Shown: positions 27,201 to 40,296, counted from the stretch's first letter. The stretch is DNA of 64,000 nucleotides from Lineus longissimus (GCF_910592395.1 NC_088311.1:1552501-1616500); one strand, 5' to 3'. Numbers and translations are program-made. The notes: generated from the sequence alone by a model not told the origin.

Positions 27201-30200
27201 CCCAACCGTGTTCCAGGAGAACAAACTATCTACTGTTGATCCACCCAACCGTGTTCCAGGAGAACAAACTATCTACTGTTGATCCACCCAACCGTGTTCC
27301 AGGAGAACAAACTATCTACTGTTGATCCACCCAACCGTGTTCCAGGAGAACAAACTATCTACTGTTGATCCACCCAACCGTGTTCCAGGAGAACAAACTA
27401 TCTACTGTTGATCCACCCAACCGTGTTCCAGGAGAACAAACTATCTACTGTTGATCCACCCAACCGTGTTCCAGGAGAACAAACCATCTACTGTTGATCC
27501 ACCCAACCGTGTTCCAGGAGAACAAACTATCTACTGTTGATCCACCCAACCGTGTTCCAGGAGAACAAACTATCTACTGTTGATCCACCCAACCGTGTTC
27601 CAGGAGAACAAACTATCTACTGTTGATCCACCCAACCGCGTTCCAGGAGAACAAACTATCTACTGTTGATCCACCCAACCGCGTTCCAGGAGAACAAACT
27701 ATCTACTGTTGATCCACCAAACCGTGTTCCAGGAGAACAAACTATCTACTGTTGATCCACCCAACCGTGTTCCAGGAGAACAAACTAGCTACTGTTGATC
27801 CACCCAACCGTGTTCCAGGAGAACAAACTATCTACTGTTGATCCACCCAACCGTGTTCCAGGAGAACAAACTATCTACTGTTGATCCACCCAACCGTGTT
27901 CCAGGAGAACAAACTATCTACTGTTGATCCACCCAACCGTGTTCCAGGAGAACAAACTATCTACTGTTGATCCACCCAACCGCGTTCCAGGAGAACAAAC
28001 TATCTACTGTTGATCCACCCAACCGCGTTCCAGGAGAACAAACTATCTACTGTTGATCCACCCAACCGCGTTCCAGGAGAACAAACTATCTACTGTTGAT
28101 CCACCAAACCGTGTTCCAGGAGAACAAACTATCTACTGTTGATCCACCCAACCGTGTTCCAGGAGAACAAACTATCTACTGTTGATCCACCCAACCGTGT
28201 TCCAGGAGAAGAAACTATCTACTGTTGATCCACCCAACCGTGTTCCAGGAGAACAAACTATCTACTGTTGATCCACCCAACCGTGTTCCAGGAGAACAAA
28301 CTATCTACTGTTGATCCATCCAACCGTGTTCCAGGAGAACAAACTATCTACTGTTAGTTAAAAGGAGCAGTAGCCCACAGGAGATATGCTCCATATCAGC
28401 ATCTTATATTTCAAATCTTCCGAAACACAAAACTACGTTTCGAACATGAATCCCATTCTTTGTGATGCAAATAAAGAACCTGAAACGTCCTATCATAAAT
28501 AGGATGACAATGTTTACCCTGTGCGATCAAATGCATCAAACAGACAACTTAAAGGGAAGTCTAAAGTGCCAGCTTTCACAAGAATTTTCGGCAATTTGTC
28601 AACAGTGTGGCTGGTTTAGACATTGTTAGAATGACTTAAGTCCCAAGAACTGTTTGTCATAAGAGGGTTAAAAGCAATCAATGTTTTAGGGAGTGGGAAG
28701 GATTAATGGTCAGGATTAGTATATCAATCAAGATCAACCCAAACCAATCAACCAAATGAAAAAGGCTTTATTGTCCAATTAACAATCAATGAGGATTATT
28801 CTAAGACACACACTGAGTAAACAAAAGATACACTGGAAGTATTGATGTGGCCCTACAGTTATTGCCCATGATTGGACTTGATCGCTTGGTCCAACATTCT
28901 AAAACTGTTGACGCAATTATCATGAATAACAGAAAGAGCAAACACTACAGGCTGGGAAGTGGAGGGTAAAGTGCTCAGTGACCACTTCTTAAAATGATCC
29001 AGTGGAAAAAGAATTTGAGTGCAACAGCATCCCGCCAAAAGCTACTTGGCATCCAGTAACTCCAATGTCTCCATGTGGGGGAAGAACCAAAAGTCATTCA
29101 TCAGCTTCCATGCCACCTAACTCCTTCCTTCTTTGATTGCCAAGATGCCTCATCTTCCTTCAAAGGTACACTCCAGCGGGTGATAACTCTGCCTACTGCT
29201 TGGTGTAAAGACATCCATCATCATCCATTCTCAACAACAATGTGATAAAACCTTTCACTAGCACAGACTAATCATGACAATTATCCTCGGTAAGCAGTAG
29301 CTGTCATAGACGTATGAACAAGGGTATCATTTGATGACTCAATCACCAAGGTATGAAGAGTTACCGGTCATTACCGTTTAGACCATGACCTCAACATGAC
29401 TAAGGTAAGTGAACTGTAACCACTATCGGTGTTCACTGCGACATAATAAATTCATCTACCCATGATTTCAATTCATAAAGGAATGATAAATGATAAATTC
29501 ATAAAGGAATTGTCAAGAAATTCGGTCATCGTAGAGCCATGTGTGTAGGAAACTGTTTAATCGTATTTCTCCGGAACTCTGATAAAACTCATGTCAACAT
29601 TACTAAGAAGAAACAAGAGAAAACCAATATATTCTTCTTTCAAGGTTAAAAAGTATGAATACAGTTACCAACGGAATAAAGTAAATACCAGACGCCCACC
29701 GATACTTGGCATTGCAAGCTCAGAAACCCTAGAACAACTTTTGAACAATAAAGCACAGTTTTTTTCCACAGTACTGTTTATAAGCTCCAAGGCTTATCTT
29801 CTGCTATGGTTTGGATGCAGAGAATACACATGACAAAGAGGTAGGCAGATATGGGAACTTTGATAAACGATACTTTAGCAAATAAACCTCCCTCAGTTTG
29901 GGTGGGAATAAAGGATGCTAGGATAATGTTGGGAACTACATGAGAGACTTTTCAGAAAGGAAGCGAACATGTACAGTGTCTGTGGATGATGCATTATTCG
30001 CTGCGCTGAATACTATTAGAGGGTATGAGCTTTAAAAGCAAAGGAGTAAATCTTCACTTACCCATATCTGTAGTTTAACTCTTTTGTCTTGCCTAAATAC
30101 TGTCTTGACCTTGAAATCTATTCCCACCGTGCTTACGAAAGCGGATGTGAATGAGTCGTCCGCGTACCGGAAAAGGAACGAGGTTTTACCCACACTGCTG

Positions 30201-30286
30201 TTGCCTATTATTAACAATTTGAACATATAGTCAAAGTTCTGGTCGGCGGCATCCTTCTGCCATTTGGAATCGCTAGCTGAGGCCAT
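12105..30286 (-). CDS. Rab3: Rab3 small GTPase, with triplicated third coding exon
   Basis: Rab3 cycles between GTP and GDP on synaptic and secretory vesicles and recruits RIM and rabphilin to control exocytosis. Coding exons on the minus strand are 30286-30062, 20661-20543, one of three cassettes (16917-16793, 15432-15308 or 15266-15142), and 12295-12105. Any single cassette gives 219 aa, the normal Rab3 length. Visible motifs are the P-loop GNSSVGKT (28-35), switch I ending in [20 protein letters not shown] (76-85), NKCD (134-137), ETSAK (162-166) and a C-terminal CQC for double geranylgeranylation. The N-terminus ([20 protein letters not shown]) is diagnostic of Rab3 rather than Rab27, Rab26 or Rab37. 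The ATG directly follows an acceptor (TTTTCAG), so the 5' UTR lies in one or more upstream exons. Confidence 0.97.
14265..14625. repeat. Degenerate ~45-bp minisatellite in Rab3 intron
   Basis: Diverged copies of a unit resembling ACCTAAACTATGAAATTAGTGACAA recur with variable spacing. It lies in the intron between the cassette exons and the last exon of Rab3. It looks like an old decayed tandem array. Confidence 0.5.
14930..14997 (-). repeat. Possible tRNA-related SINE fragment
   Basis: On the minus strand GAGTTCAAACTC resembles a pol III B box, preceded by a perfect stem-loop (CTCACAACC-agg-GGTTGTGAG) where an anticodon arm would lie. The A box is poor. Read it as a decayed tRNA-derived repeat, not a functional tRNA. 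Confidence 0.25.
15142..15266 (-). CDS. Rab3: Rab3 cassette exon 3a (canonical version)
   Basis: 125 nt, flanked by a TTTGCAG acceptor and a GTATGT donor. It encodes [20 protein letters not shown] followed by [14 protein letters not shown] and KQLADQLG: the end of helix alpha-3, the alpha-3/beta-5 loop, beta-5 with the NKCD motif, and helix alpha-4. This is the version closest to Rab3 of other animals. It enters in phase 2 (completing Trp115) and leaves in phase 1. Confidence 0.95.
15308..15432 (-). CDS. Rab3: Rab3 cassette exon 3b
   Basis: 125 nt with the same phases as 3a, bounded by CTTGCAG and GTATGG. It encodes [20 protein letters not shown], then [22 protein letters not shown]. About 32 of 42 residues match 3a, so it is a fairly recent and functional duplicate. 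Changes include KT to QM at the end of alpha-3 and a charge reversal in alpha-4 (AERGKQ to IKRGEH). Only 41 nt separate it from exon 3a, too little for normal splicing of 3b to 3a. Confidence 0.94.
16793..16917 (-). CDS. Rab3: Rab3 cassette exon 3c (divergent version)
   Basis: 125 nt, same entry and exit phases as 3a and 3b, bounded by a TACTCTAG acceptor and a GTAAAT donor. It encodes [20 protein letters not shown], then [22 protein letters not shown]. Alignment to 3a is gap-free with about 21 of 42 identical. NKCD, the flanking VVLVG strand and Trp124 are kept; the alpha-3 end, alpha-3/beta-5 loop and alpha-4 are rewritten. The intact frame, splice sites and G4 motif argue against decay. 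A separate Rab gene is unlikely because no other Rab exons lie nearby and the phases fit. Confidence 0.9.
20543..20661 (-). CDS. Rab3: Rab3 second coding exon (switch II)
   Basis: Residues 76-115. It starts with [10 protein letters not shown] (G3 and switch II with the catalytic Gln) and ends [13 protein letters not shown] plus two bases of Trp115. The acceptor is CGTTACAG and the donor GTAAGT. It is constitutive: I saw no duplicate of it. Confidence 0.97.
27152..28355. repeat. 43-bp minisatellite, exactly 28 copies, in Rab3 intron 1
   Basis: The unit starts GATCCACCCAACCGTGTTCC and continues AGGAGAACAAACTATCTACTGTT. The 1204-bp array is exactly 28 x 43 with no indels. Copies differ only by scattered substitutions (GTGTTCC to GCGTTCC in runs of adjacent copies, CCAACC to CAAACC, single changes elsewhere), which shows recent expansion and homogenisation. 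There are no unique spacers, so it is not a CRISPR. Confidence 0.97.
30062..30286 (-). CDS. Rab3: Rab3 first coding exon (P-loop, switch I)
   Basis: Residues 1-75, from the ATG at 30284-30286 to KRVKLQIW, with donor GTAAGT. An in-frame extension upstream of the ATG passes through the acceptor polypyrimidine tract, so it is not coding. Confidence 0.97.
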
Positions 30287-31342
30287 CTGAAAAGAGTCAA
30301 AAGAGAGAGAGATTAGATCTTTTGAGAACATGAATTTCAGAGTGAGACAATCACACCAAGTTATGCAAAGGATAAGGCATGCAGATGAGCCCGCTATGAG
30401 AAAATGCTCCTCTGATTGAATATCAAAGACCACAACTTACAATTGTGTTTAACAAGTAACAAAATGTCAAATAGTACCGAAACCAAACTTTACAAGTGAA
30501 AATGTTTGCTAAGAGCTTTTCCCAAGTGTACAGATGTAATGCCCTGAAACCTATTATAAAAGCTTTTAAAGTATCAATTCCATTGTGACAATGTGTGATA
30601 GATACGTACTATGGACATTCAATTGTACTTATACATACAGAAATCAATACAATAAACTTCAAATGAAATTACATAAATGGCATCTGTTTTTCTGATAACC
30701 TAATGGCCACAACAACAGACATTTTATTGTTATTCCCAAAGGTGTCATTAGAATTTGATTGACTGCAATGATAGATACTGCATCGATTCTAGACAGAAGG
30801 ATTTAGATCAGTGACTAATGACTCCAAATGATCAGATTCTGTTTAGTGCAACTCCAATCTTTCCAAGCTTTATGATTTGTTTATGAAAACTCAGGATCAG
30901 CTACCAACATACACCTGTGACATTTGCTATTTCACCTGCCTTAAATGTATCCCTCTCAATCTACACCCATCAAGAAAGGCTAGGTCAAGTTTGAATGAAA
31001 GCATCATAGGAATGAATATCATCCTTTGTCATCAAGTTGATTGAACTTTGTTATTACAATGATGAATGAGAGAAGGGACTGCAAATGAATAGGAATGGAT
31101 GATCTGTCCTCTAATGGTTCCTGACAGGCCCATTATCCATGAGGCTGCTGGGGCTGGTTTCGGGCCGATTATCTATGCATTGTGGCTGGTGGGTGTTGCT
31201 CAACATCCTGGTTTATCAGATTGTCAGTGGTTTCAGAGAGGCCCATTTTCCATGAGGCTGCTTTGCGATTGTGAGTCATGCTGTGAGTGGTTTCTGACAG
31301 GCACTGCATGATCATATTGACTGGCCATGAAATATGTTGACC

Positions 31343-31394
31343 CAGTGACTGTGTTCCACTGACCAGGCCAGTGACTGTATTCCACTGACCAGAC
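31343..31394. repeat. Two-copy 26-bp direct repeat
   Basis: CAGTGACTGTGTTCCACTGACCAGGC is repeated once with few changes. It lies in a stretch that also has looser internal similarity (GGCCCATTATCCATGAGGCTG at about 31125 and a similar sequence at about 31240). Confidence 0.7.
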
Positions 31395-34300
31395 ACAAGA
31401 AGCTGAGTCAATTACCAGGAATTACCCTGGCCAGCCAAGCCAATCAATGAGACCACCTGTTGCCCAGTCACTCCTCTGAGAGATACAAGACCTCTCCTCA
31501 AACACATGTCAATTCAGCAATGATATGTTTACATACATCATGTCCATGTCTGCTTCAACAATACAAATGTGATGCAATGATTGCTTTCGTAATGAACTGG
31601 GATATCAACACTGTGGAGAGATTTCAAATAGCACTTGAGAGCCATCTTGACAAGGCTCCAAGATTCCACAGCCTCTTTAACAAGCTCCAAGCCTGTGTGT
31701 TATAAAGGTGGGAATTGGACTTATTGGTATAAGATGTTTAGCTTCTAATCAGTGAATGACACCGTCAGTGATACCAAGAGCTTTACCTCATGACATCAGA
31801 GTCCACAAGCAGAACTCTCAACAAGATGTTTAGCTGCCAAGGAGCCATTCAGTTACGAGTTGTTTCATTTTCTGACAAGGGTAACTCAGGAAGACCGAGA
31901 TGGTCACATCACTGAATTGACTGACCAGAGGTTGAAAATGAGGGCTTAGCAATGAAGATACAATGTCGTTTTCTCCTGTCTCGTAAATGGAAAGATCTTT
32001 CCATGTTACTTGGTTGCTCTACCACCACCACATGTTGACATGTTCGTCATCAATTGCCTCATAATGAAGTCAGCCATGACTGTGCAGAGTCCATTCTGAC
32101 CAGCTGTTACAGATCAATTCATGGGATGGGGAATGAACAGGCCTAACATCATCCTCCCACAGCACGCCTATGACTAACATCAGCTGGCTTTTACACTTAA
32201 GTCATTACATGCTCAAGGCTCATGGGGGGTCGCAGATATCAACAAATAGGAACAAAACATGACGACATTTGGGAGCTACTTCACTTAAAACTGTATGGAA
32301 ATCACAGAAGTAATGAGCGTCATTCACACCAGTTTTGAAATTGCTATAATAGCACCATCACAGCAGTCGCTTCTATCCATTAACTCCAACCGGAATTCAA
32401 GTACTCAAAGTGACCACCAGTTGCTGTACACACCCATATCAGCTAGAAAGTACTATGACCTTCAAATCATCCCCCACCTCCCCTAAAGCAATCGCTTCTA
32501 CTATCACAATGTGACTCAAGCCATTCACACAAGAAGCATTTCAGCCTACGACAACTCATCAGACGTCAAGTTGAGAACGCCTATTTCAAGGACTGGAACA
32601 ACAGCGACACTGTTTATATTGACAATCTAAGCTAAAACAAGCCCGACATTCATGAGGTTTGATTTTCAGAGTAATTGTAGGCGTCATGAAGTCGGAGAAG
32701 AATGGTATAAGTACCATGGTAACCTTATCCTTCCTAGTCCTGCTTCTTCCCACCCACACAGCACGGCATAGCATCAGTCAACCAGCAAGAAAACCCAAAA
32801 GGATGAGGCTGGAAGTCAGGAATTGACAAATTCCTTTTTAAACATTGGATCGTTTAACTTAGTTCCACTTTCTGCAAATGGCATGGTTGATGCTAACTCC
32901 TCCAAAGGAGTATTTGCTACTGCTTCTGAAATCATTAGGCCAACATTGCGGACATCCTGATGTGGAAAAAGTTATGAATCTTTTCCCCTGGTCACCTCAT
33001 CCTGATTCAATTATGGGAAACCAATAAGATCCCATCTCAAGTTCGGATTTTTTCATGGCTCAAAGAAGTGATCGAATGATAATTGATCAATGCTGTGAAC
33101 TGCAGGCGAGAGCCAGAGAGTGGTGGAAGGAGACCAAAGGCTGAGACGAAGGTAGGTTGGGGGTCATGTGTTCCAACCCACAAACACACGATCAGAGTGA
33201 ATGCGAAGGCAGAACACATTCAATGAAGCCAATAAAGGTAAGTGAGCTCAATTCCATGAATCAATTACACTGTACTAGGTCAATGAGGCCAATCGGCCTG
33301 ATGCGTTTGACGGATTCATGATTGACAATCAGACAATGATGTCCATTTCCACACCATTAAGCACTACATGTAGGCTTATAGCTAATTGTCCATAGATAAG
33401 GCTGTTTTTGGGGACATACAACTGTCCCCTCAGTTCAGTCCCATGGTGCTTCTTTCCCACATGTTACATCAAACTGACCACTACTGCACTACTTTTGCCA
33501 AGGAGATCACTATTGCGTTTTTCACACATGGTACACCAATCTGACCACAGCTTTCTCACCGAGGACATCACTGTCATACCAAAGCATGTCACCAACACTC
33601 CCACCCCCTCAAACTCTCCACTCCGCCCCAAGCTGTGTTCTGTTACATGGTGGTTACTTACATCACATGCAACACGAAAGCCTTCCATTAGCTTGTTGCG
33701 CTGGTCTCCCTGGCCTCATGAATAGGCATTTCTAGCAGTAGATAAGTGGATATCCCCTGGCAAGCATTGGGCAGAGCAAATCAAATCACTCCACCATCTT
33801 GGTCATTATGCGTTTTAGTACATGTCCGCATCAATATCTCATATGGACAGCCCGCCTGTCGATGTGCTCTTTATGTAGGCAACCAGACATACATGTACAA
33901 CAGGCATGGATTTTTTCCTAACCTGGTGTTGCATACATATACAAAAGACTGAATAACCTTTTTTTGGATTGCCCCAAAAAAGACTGTCAAGATTCGAGAT
34001 AGCCATACAAGTAGAGAAACTGTAACATCATTTTGGCACTTGGTCGCATATGGAAGTACAGAAAGTATCAATCTCGTCTGAAAAGTGAAGTCAACCTGAT
34101 CACAACCAACAGGACATGCAACTCACCACCTTTGCAGCCATTCTACATATATGCTGATGATCATTCGAATGTATTTTACAGAAAGTAGTGCATCCCACGA
34201 AAACCTCCAGCAGCCATTGATATAAACTACCGATGTGGGCAAATAAATTCACCAGACGGGTAAATTACTACTAGATATGACCACAGAAATCATGAATGAT

Positions 34301-36595
34301 GGAACACAGTGTATAATGATAGTCAATTACAGTAATAATCAGGTCATATTGTGTGGGATTGTTCCGAATGAAAAACCAACCCCCTCAAAAGTCCTTTAAA
34401 CTCACTGCTGAAAGCCTCCCACCTGTTTAAATGAACATACTAGTAATAGGCACCCCTCGACACACTCATGCCTTTCCTCTCAAAACTGGATCCAGCAGCA
34501 AATGTGCAAGTCCTACAACTTCATGAATTGTTCATGTATCTGTCTGTATGACGGCACAGTCACATTTCATCTAACATTATGGTCAATTGATATAATAATG
34601 TACAGTCGAGTGCACATGTATGTATTTATGCACCAATTGCGGCACTTTTTAACTGAATAATTCATCAACAAGGATTTTAACACTCCATGCTGCATTCACG
34701 ATGACGAATAACGACCTACAGGCATACTGGAACAAGGGTTTGATAATGAAAATGGTAATGTAACATCCAAAGCTACTGGTCCACAATCGGACTCCCCACT
34801 TGAAAAAGCGCTCTGCAAACAGGTGACTTTTGTTGCTGCAACATGCCATGTAGCCATGCAAACATGATGATGGACTACGATTTAACCAATCGGTGCTCAC
34901 TTCCCAAATAAAATTGTCAAACTCATGCTGTTTACAAAAAGACATTATCATAATCAACCACTTTTATAAAAAATCGTCATTTGTTTGAGAAATATGTTAC
35001 AGAATCAATCAGTTTACTGGAATTATTGATTATTTTTATGAAGAACTTAATCACAACAAAAAGCACCAGCACTGATTGATTCCACCATTGAGCATACAGC
35101 ATTTCAAACAAGGCCATTCTATTTATACATCTTCTGTTTAATATTGATCAATCATGAAGAGCACAGTGATTATTTTATAGATTTCTTTCACACGATTGAA
35201 TTCCTATTGCCAACGCCTCCCCTTAGCAACAATCGAATGGATATATGGAGGAACTCCACATCGATCTGACAGAAAGTTGGCTTAGCATACTGGTATAAAT
35301 TACTGGTATTGTAAAGGATATTTTCACAGTGAGAAGGATTACAGCCAGGATGGACAGACTACAGTACTAAGGTCAAGACGGTCAGAAAATGATAAAACAT
35401 ACAGAAATTACACTTACAAGTGTGAAACAAAGGACCAAACAAAACAGAATATTACACCCTCAGATGCCAAATCAGCCCAAGTATTTTTGAGAAAATATAT
35501 GATATGTATCTTTAAATAGGTGGTACAAATACAGGCCGGCAGCCCTTCCCATTTTTAGCACAACCCAGAATCTAGAAATGTCAAATCATAAATCGCTTAC
35601 CTTAGCTATTTTGCTTGTTTAGTGCTATGTGATCACAGAGAGATAATTGTATAGTTGAAGTATTCACAGTTTGTCTTAAGAGTGAGTATTCCAAGGCTTT
35701 AAAAGCAAAGATGCAGGCACTAATATCAACCGGGGAGAGCGCGAGAGACTTTCCAATTCAATATGGCGATGGATGTACAGTGTGACGTCAAGCAAGCTTC
35801 TTTCATTGAGTGCCAGGATCAATACATGATAATGTATCCCGCGTATTCCACACCAGATGGGAATGGTTGCGTCTGACATTTACATAATCAATAATCAACC
35901 AATCACTACACACACAGCTGTCCTGACATGCATAATATACTCATATGCCAAATATGGCTCTAAGTCATCGTTTCCAACGGCGACCACCAAATTATAGAAT
36001 TGCTATTTCAACATGTTTGATTGTGATGTAATTGGTGTCATTCACCCTGCTTTATTTCTGATGGTTGGTAACAAATTAGCAAGTGGTGAGACCATTATTA
36101 AGTCCTGGGTGACATGCCCTGTATAATGCCCTGTATATATCTATTACATAATGGGTAATTTCATCAATTGAGTTGTAAGACTGAATAAGGTCAGTTGGCA
36201 AAGATCAATCATTTCATCTGGGCTTTGAAATATGGAATGGGTCAGATTAATGGGGGACATGGGTATGTGTTTTGCTCAAGCTTTGTTCAATAGTGAGATA
36301 GGAACAATGTACCTTAAGCAAAGCATGGCTAACTAAAAATAGTGGTGGCTGAAGTTATTTGGTGGCTGAAGTTATTTGGTTGATATTGATAAAATAGAAT
36401 GTTTCACCTTTGGCAATTAAAGACAAAGCACGTATAAGGGGAGAATCAATCCATTTACCAAGCAACAACTTTTTCCCAATTCATTCATTACTCTAAGGTC
36501 ATAATAACAAGCAGCGGCAGTCTAACAGTTGGAATCAAAATTTAAAGATGGCAGCACCAACATTGTTACGCTCTATGAAGTCAAAGGTAACACCT

Positions 36596-36637
36596 GATAC
36601 CAGCAGTGTATGACTTGTCATACACTGCTGCTGATAC
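36596..36637. repeat. Near-perfect short hairpin
   Basis: CAGCAGTGTATGAC and its exact complement flank a 2-nt centre, with a further imperfect GATAC/GTATC extension. It could be a small palindrome or a remnant of a foldback element. The loop is too short for a typical microRNA precursor. Confidence 0.5.
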
Positions 36638-39600
36638 AAATAAGTGACCCGCAGAGAGGGTTGGGTAGCATTTGAAGCAAGACAGATTCAGTGTTGCATT
36701 TTCTTATAAACAATCACTCTTTCCCAAGAGGACCAATCTGAAGTAGATGTCTTATTTTCCAAAGGTTCAATGTAATGTACAGCAACAGGAAACAATGAAG
36801 AAAAGAGATAAATAAACTGAAGAGACACAGTGGATCTTGTGATCAGTGACCAAGACAAGTGAAAATGAAATCAGACAAAATCAAACTGGAATGAAACTGG
36901 TATCACTATATGACCAGTCAGTCGTTTTATATCTACTACGCCTACAAAAGTGAACACCACAAATGCAGATATGACGGACATGATGGCTGTCCAACGTGGA
37001 GACGAAAAGCTTGAAACACTTGAACCGACATGATGATACCCCAACGTGGAGGTTAAAAGCTTTACCACTTTGACCAACATGAGAGTGAAGACAACAACTT
37101 GTGACTGACATACACTTTATCAACAGAAAATGGTGTCGACCAATATTGTGAGAAGTGAAGATTGTCCTGATGTGAGTGGTGGCTGGACACCATTCAACAG
37201 TTACGCTTACCATCATCATCACGCCACTCCCAACAACCCCTGACGCCACCTAACAACCAAATAAGACACTAAAGGTTAATGAAATAACATTTTATATAGT
37301 TCACTATCACAAGGACTGAGATATTTTTGTTTGAAAATATCACTGCAGTATTACAACCAGTAGAACTAAAAGGCCTCATTTGCAATTTTAGGAGGAGTTG
37401 CTAAGAATTTAGCAGAATGCATTGTAAAATGTACACAAATATCCTGTCAACATGCTGTGTTCACTTCTGAATGCAGACGGCTGTCCCGCTACACCCCTTT
37501 CCTGAAATAAGGAGACAAAAATCTCGGAAAAAAACCAAGTCATATCTTCACCCTATTCCCGCAACCACTGATTTGTGGTCACATTTTGGAGAAACCAATC
37601 ATGAATTTCAAATTTTCACACATCACGGAATCCCCAACTTCCAAACAAAAAAGAAAATATCTTACTTGTCTAGTCAAGGTGTTCTCAAGTTTAAAATCCA
37701 ACAGAAATGATGCTTGAATATAGTCACTGTGACGTAAATCCCCTACCTTCCGGTTCTTGGCCTGCCTCCTCGACATTTTATGATCATGTAGTAGACCCCA
37801 GTTGACAGAGACCTAGGTTATACTGATACAATGTCTGTTTCAAATACCCACAGTAACATAATTTGCCATTTTCACTGTAACGCCATCAATATTGTTGTTA
37901 TTACACAACAAAAGGCTCAACATGCTGGTGTATTATCTTGTCCATCAAACATGACGACCTTAGAATATGACGAGAATGCTCATCAAGTCTATTGGTTTGA
38001 CCTTACGATCAAAGATTTCCAAGATTTCTGTCAAGGAAGTTCAACAAGCTAAGATTTCCTGAATCCACATGATAAAATCACAACTTATCAACTGCACTGA
38101 GCTTTCCTATGGTAAACTCATTACACTTGCCTTCGATTCCTCATAGTTTCATCCCAGTGTGTATCTTGATGGGGTCGAAATATGATTGTACAGATCAGAG
38201 TAAAATCAGGTTTTTGAAGCAAATCATACATCTAATGACTACAATGCACAAGGAATCTCCTTCATCTACCGCTGTCAACATGGCTTACAGTGACGCCAAG
38301 CGACTTGACCAACCTCATCGGCAGGATGCGACCAAAAACGAGTCTAATAATCAATGGCAGAACTGAACCAAACATACCAAGAGCCAGACAGATCAAACTT
38401 CCTAACTGCAGCAGAATAACGACCCACTGTCAAAAAGTGCCAGGCGAAGTATTGCGAACTGAGTGTAAACCTGATTGACAGGATCGCTATGTGTCTTCCA
38501 ACATCTCTGGATGACAGCTTCATCCTGGTTACATGGAGCACAGGAAGTGATGAGACCTGATCGTCATATCTCATCATCTTCAGCATCACAAGCTGAGGGC
38601 GAGGTATATCAACCCTTCCTGTCAGCTGAAAGAACAACTCGGATTTCATAATCTGATATAATGGTGCAAGCACTGGATTCATACACAGGTGGCTGTGGGT
38701 TCAACTCTCCACCAGTTTTCTTTATTGCCCTCGAATTGAACACATCTAATCCAACGGCCATCGCAATACAACAGCCACAACACATTAGGACATCCATTGT
38801 ATTTCAACTAAACATCTTGCTAAATCATACTGGGATGTAAATATGAATAAATGCAAACCGGAAGAAAATCTGAGGGCTTCCTCCTCCATGATTAGCATTC
38901 TTGATTACATTCAGATTCTCGGATTAAACACAGATCGCATCAACTGAAATAAATCAACAGCTGCGTTTTATAGTCACCGGTATGTAGCAGAACATGCTGG
39001 TTGTCAGTTGACTTCAGAGCTGGCTCGTGTCAACTTCATGAAACAGCTAACCAAGCCATGTCAACCTTAAGAGCATCAGCAGAGGCCAAGGTAACAATCT
39101 ACTATGTAAAGTTAATGACATCAGGCAAGGAGAACTATCAAGAAGAAACATCACCTGCATGCGTTATCACTTGATCTAATATTCCTCGAGAGCAGGTGAT
39201 AACTTGATAGCTTGTCAAGTAATGGCCATTTCCTGGCTTGGGTAGGGAACTTCTTGTCCATGCAGTGACTCTATACAGTGAATCTGGTGCCCATTTCAAA
39301 AAATGGTTCATCACCACTTCGGTGGAGTGGGCGGACTTTGATCACAAAGTGCACCACGCTTACCAGCAACTCATATGAACTGGAAACCTGCCAGTTTAGG
39401 AGGTGACCAGACAGCTAGGATGAAGTGTTGGAAGCTTTTATTCACTCTCACCTGCTGCAAAACAAACCAAGATCATATCTGTCAACAAAGAAGTCATGAA
39501 AAGAAAATGGAGCCAGATTGTTGGTGACATGAATGTAGAGTGGCCAGAAACATTTTACTCTGTCTACCAGGAATATTCTTTGCCGTAATCCATCGAAGAA

Positions 39601-39808
39601 ATATCCCATCAAATCCATGAGTGATCACCTGGCAAACAAAGCCAGTGGCGATAAATCTTTGATGATCCAAGAAAAACACATTTTTCATGCAGCGATCACA
39701 TGAAGACAGCTTTCCACACAACTCATAAAACTTTCATGTTGCTGCGTGGAGTGAGACGTCTCTGACTCATAACATCACAATCAACAGTTTTCAAACAAAA
39801 TGAAGAGC

Positions 39809-40296
39809 AGGGCCGTATTTAGAGGGGGGGCAGGGGGGGGGCAGCTGCCCCCCCTGTGGAATAAATGTTGAAAAAAAATTTTTCAGACAGTAATAAAAAG
39901 ACAAACTAATCTTAGCCATAGCTTTACCAGCATGATAGCAGCATATGGCTAGCAGATGTTATCAACTCAGGTGCAACCCTTATAATCTGACCAGTCCAGT
40001 GCCCTGACCCTAGTCTTCTATTCTGACAGAGGAGTTTCATACAAGTCATATAGTAAAATCCCTAGTCTTCTTTCTCATAAAAGTGGTCCTTTTTTAGAGT
40101 AAAAGTACTGTTGATTCACACTTCCAAATGCCAGGAAAATGCCATTTCAGACCTTTTATTTTCAAATTTTTCCGGGGGAGGTCCCCCAGACCCCCCCCCC
40201 CCCCCCCCCCCGTTCGGATGCGCCTGCGGCGCATGCAGATCGCCTTCGGCGATCTATCCCACTGCCCCCCTGGACAAAAAAGTTAAATACGGCCCT
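39809..40296. mobile_element. hAT-like non-autonomous DNA transposon
   Basis: The ends are inverted repeats CAGGGCCGTATTTA and TAAATACGGCCCTG. TGAAGAG abuts the left end and overlaps the right end, compatible with a target duplication. Just inside lie a G-run segment (about 39820-39840) and on the other side a run of about 20 C (from about 40190), then two tight hairpins (ATGCGCC-tgc-GGCGCAT and GATCGCC-ttc-GGCGATC). There is no transposase. CAGGG...CCCTG termini and G-rich subterminal tracts fit hAT-derived elements. Confidence 0.7.

Noticed and set aside
27152-28355. Regular repeat array that could suggest a CRISPR
   Set aside because: Units are directly adjacent with no unique spacers, and the surrounding sequence is an intron of an animal gene.
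33408-33725. 105-codon plus-strand open frame
   Set aside because: No recognisable domain, no splice support, and composition like the surrounding non-coding DNA.
38640-38720. tRNA-like B box (GTGGGTTCAACTCTCC)
   Set aside because: No credible A box or cloverleaf; at most a decayed SINE fragment.
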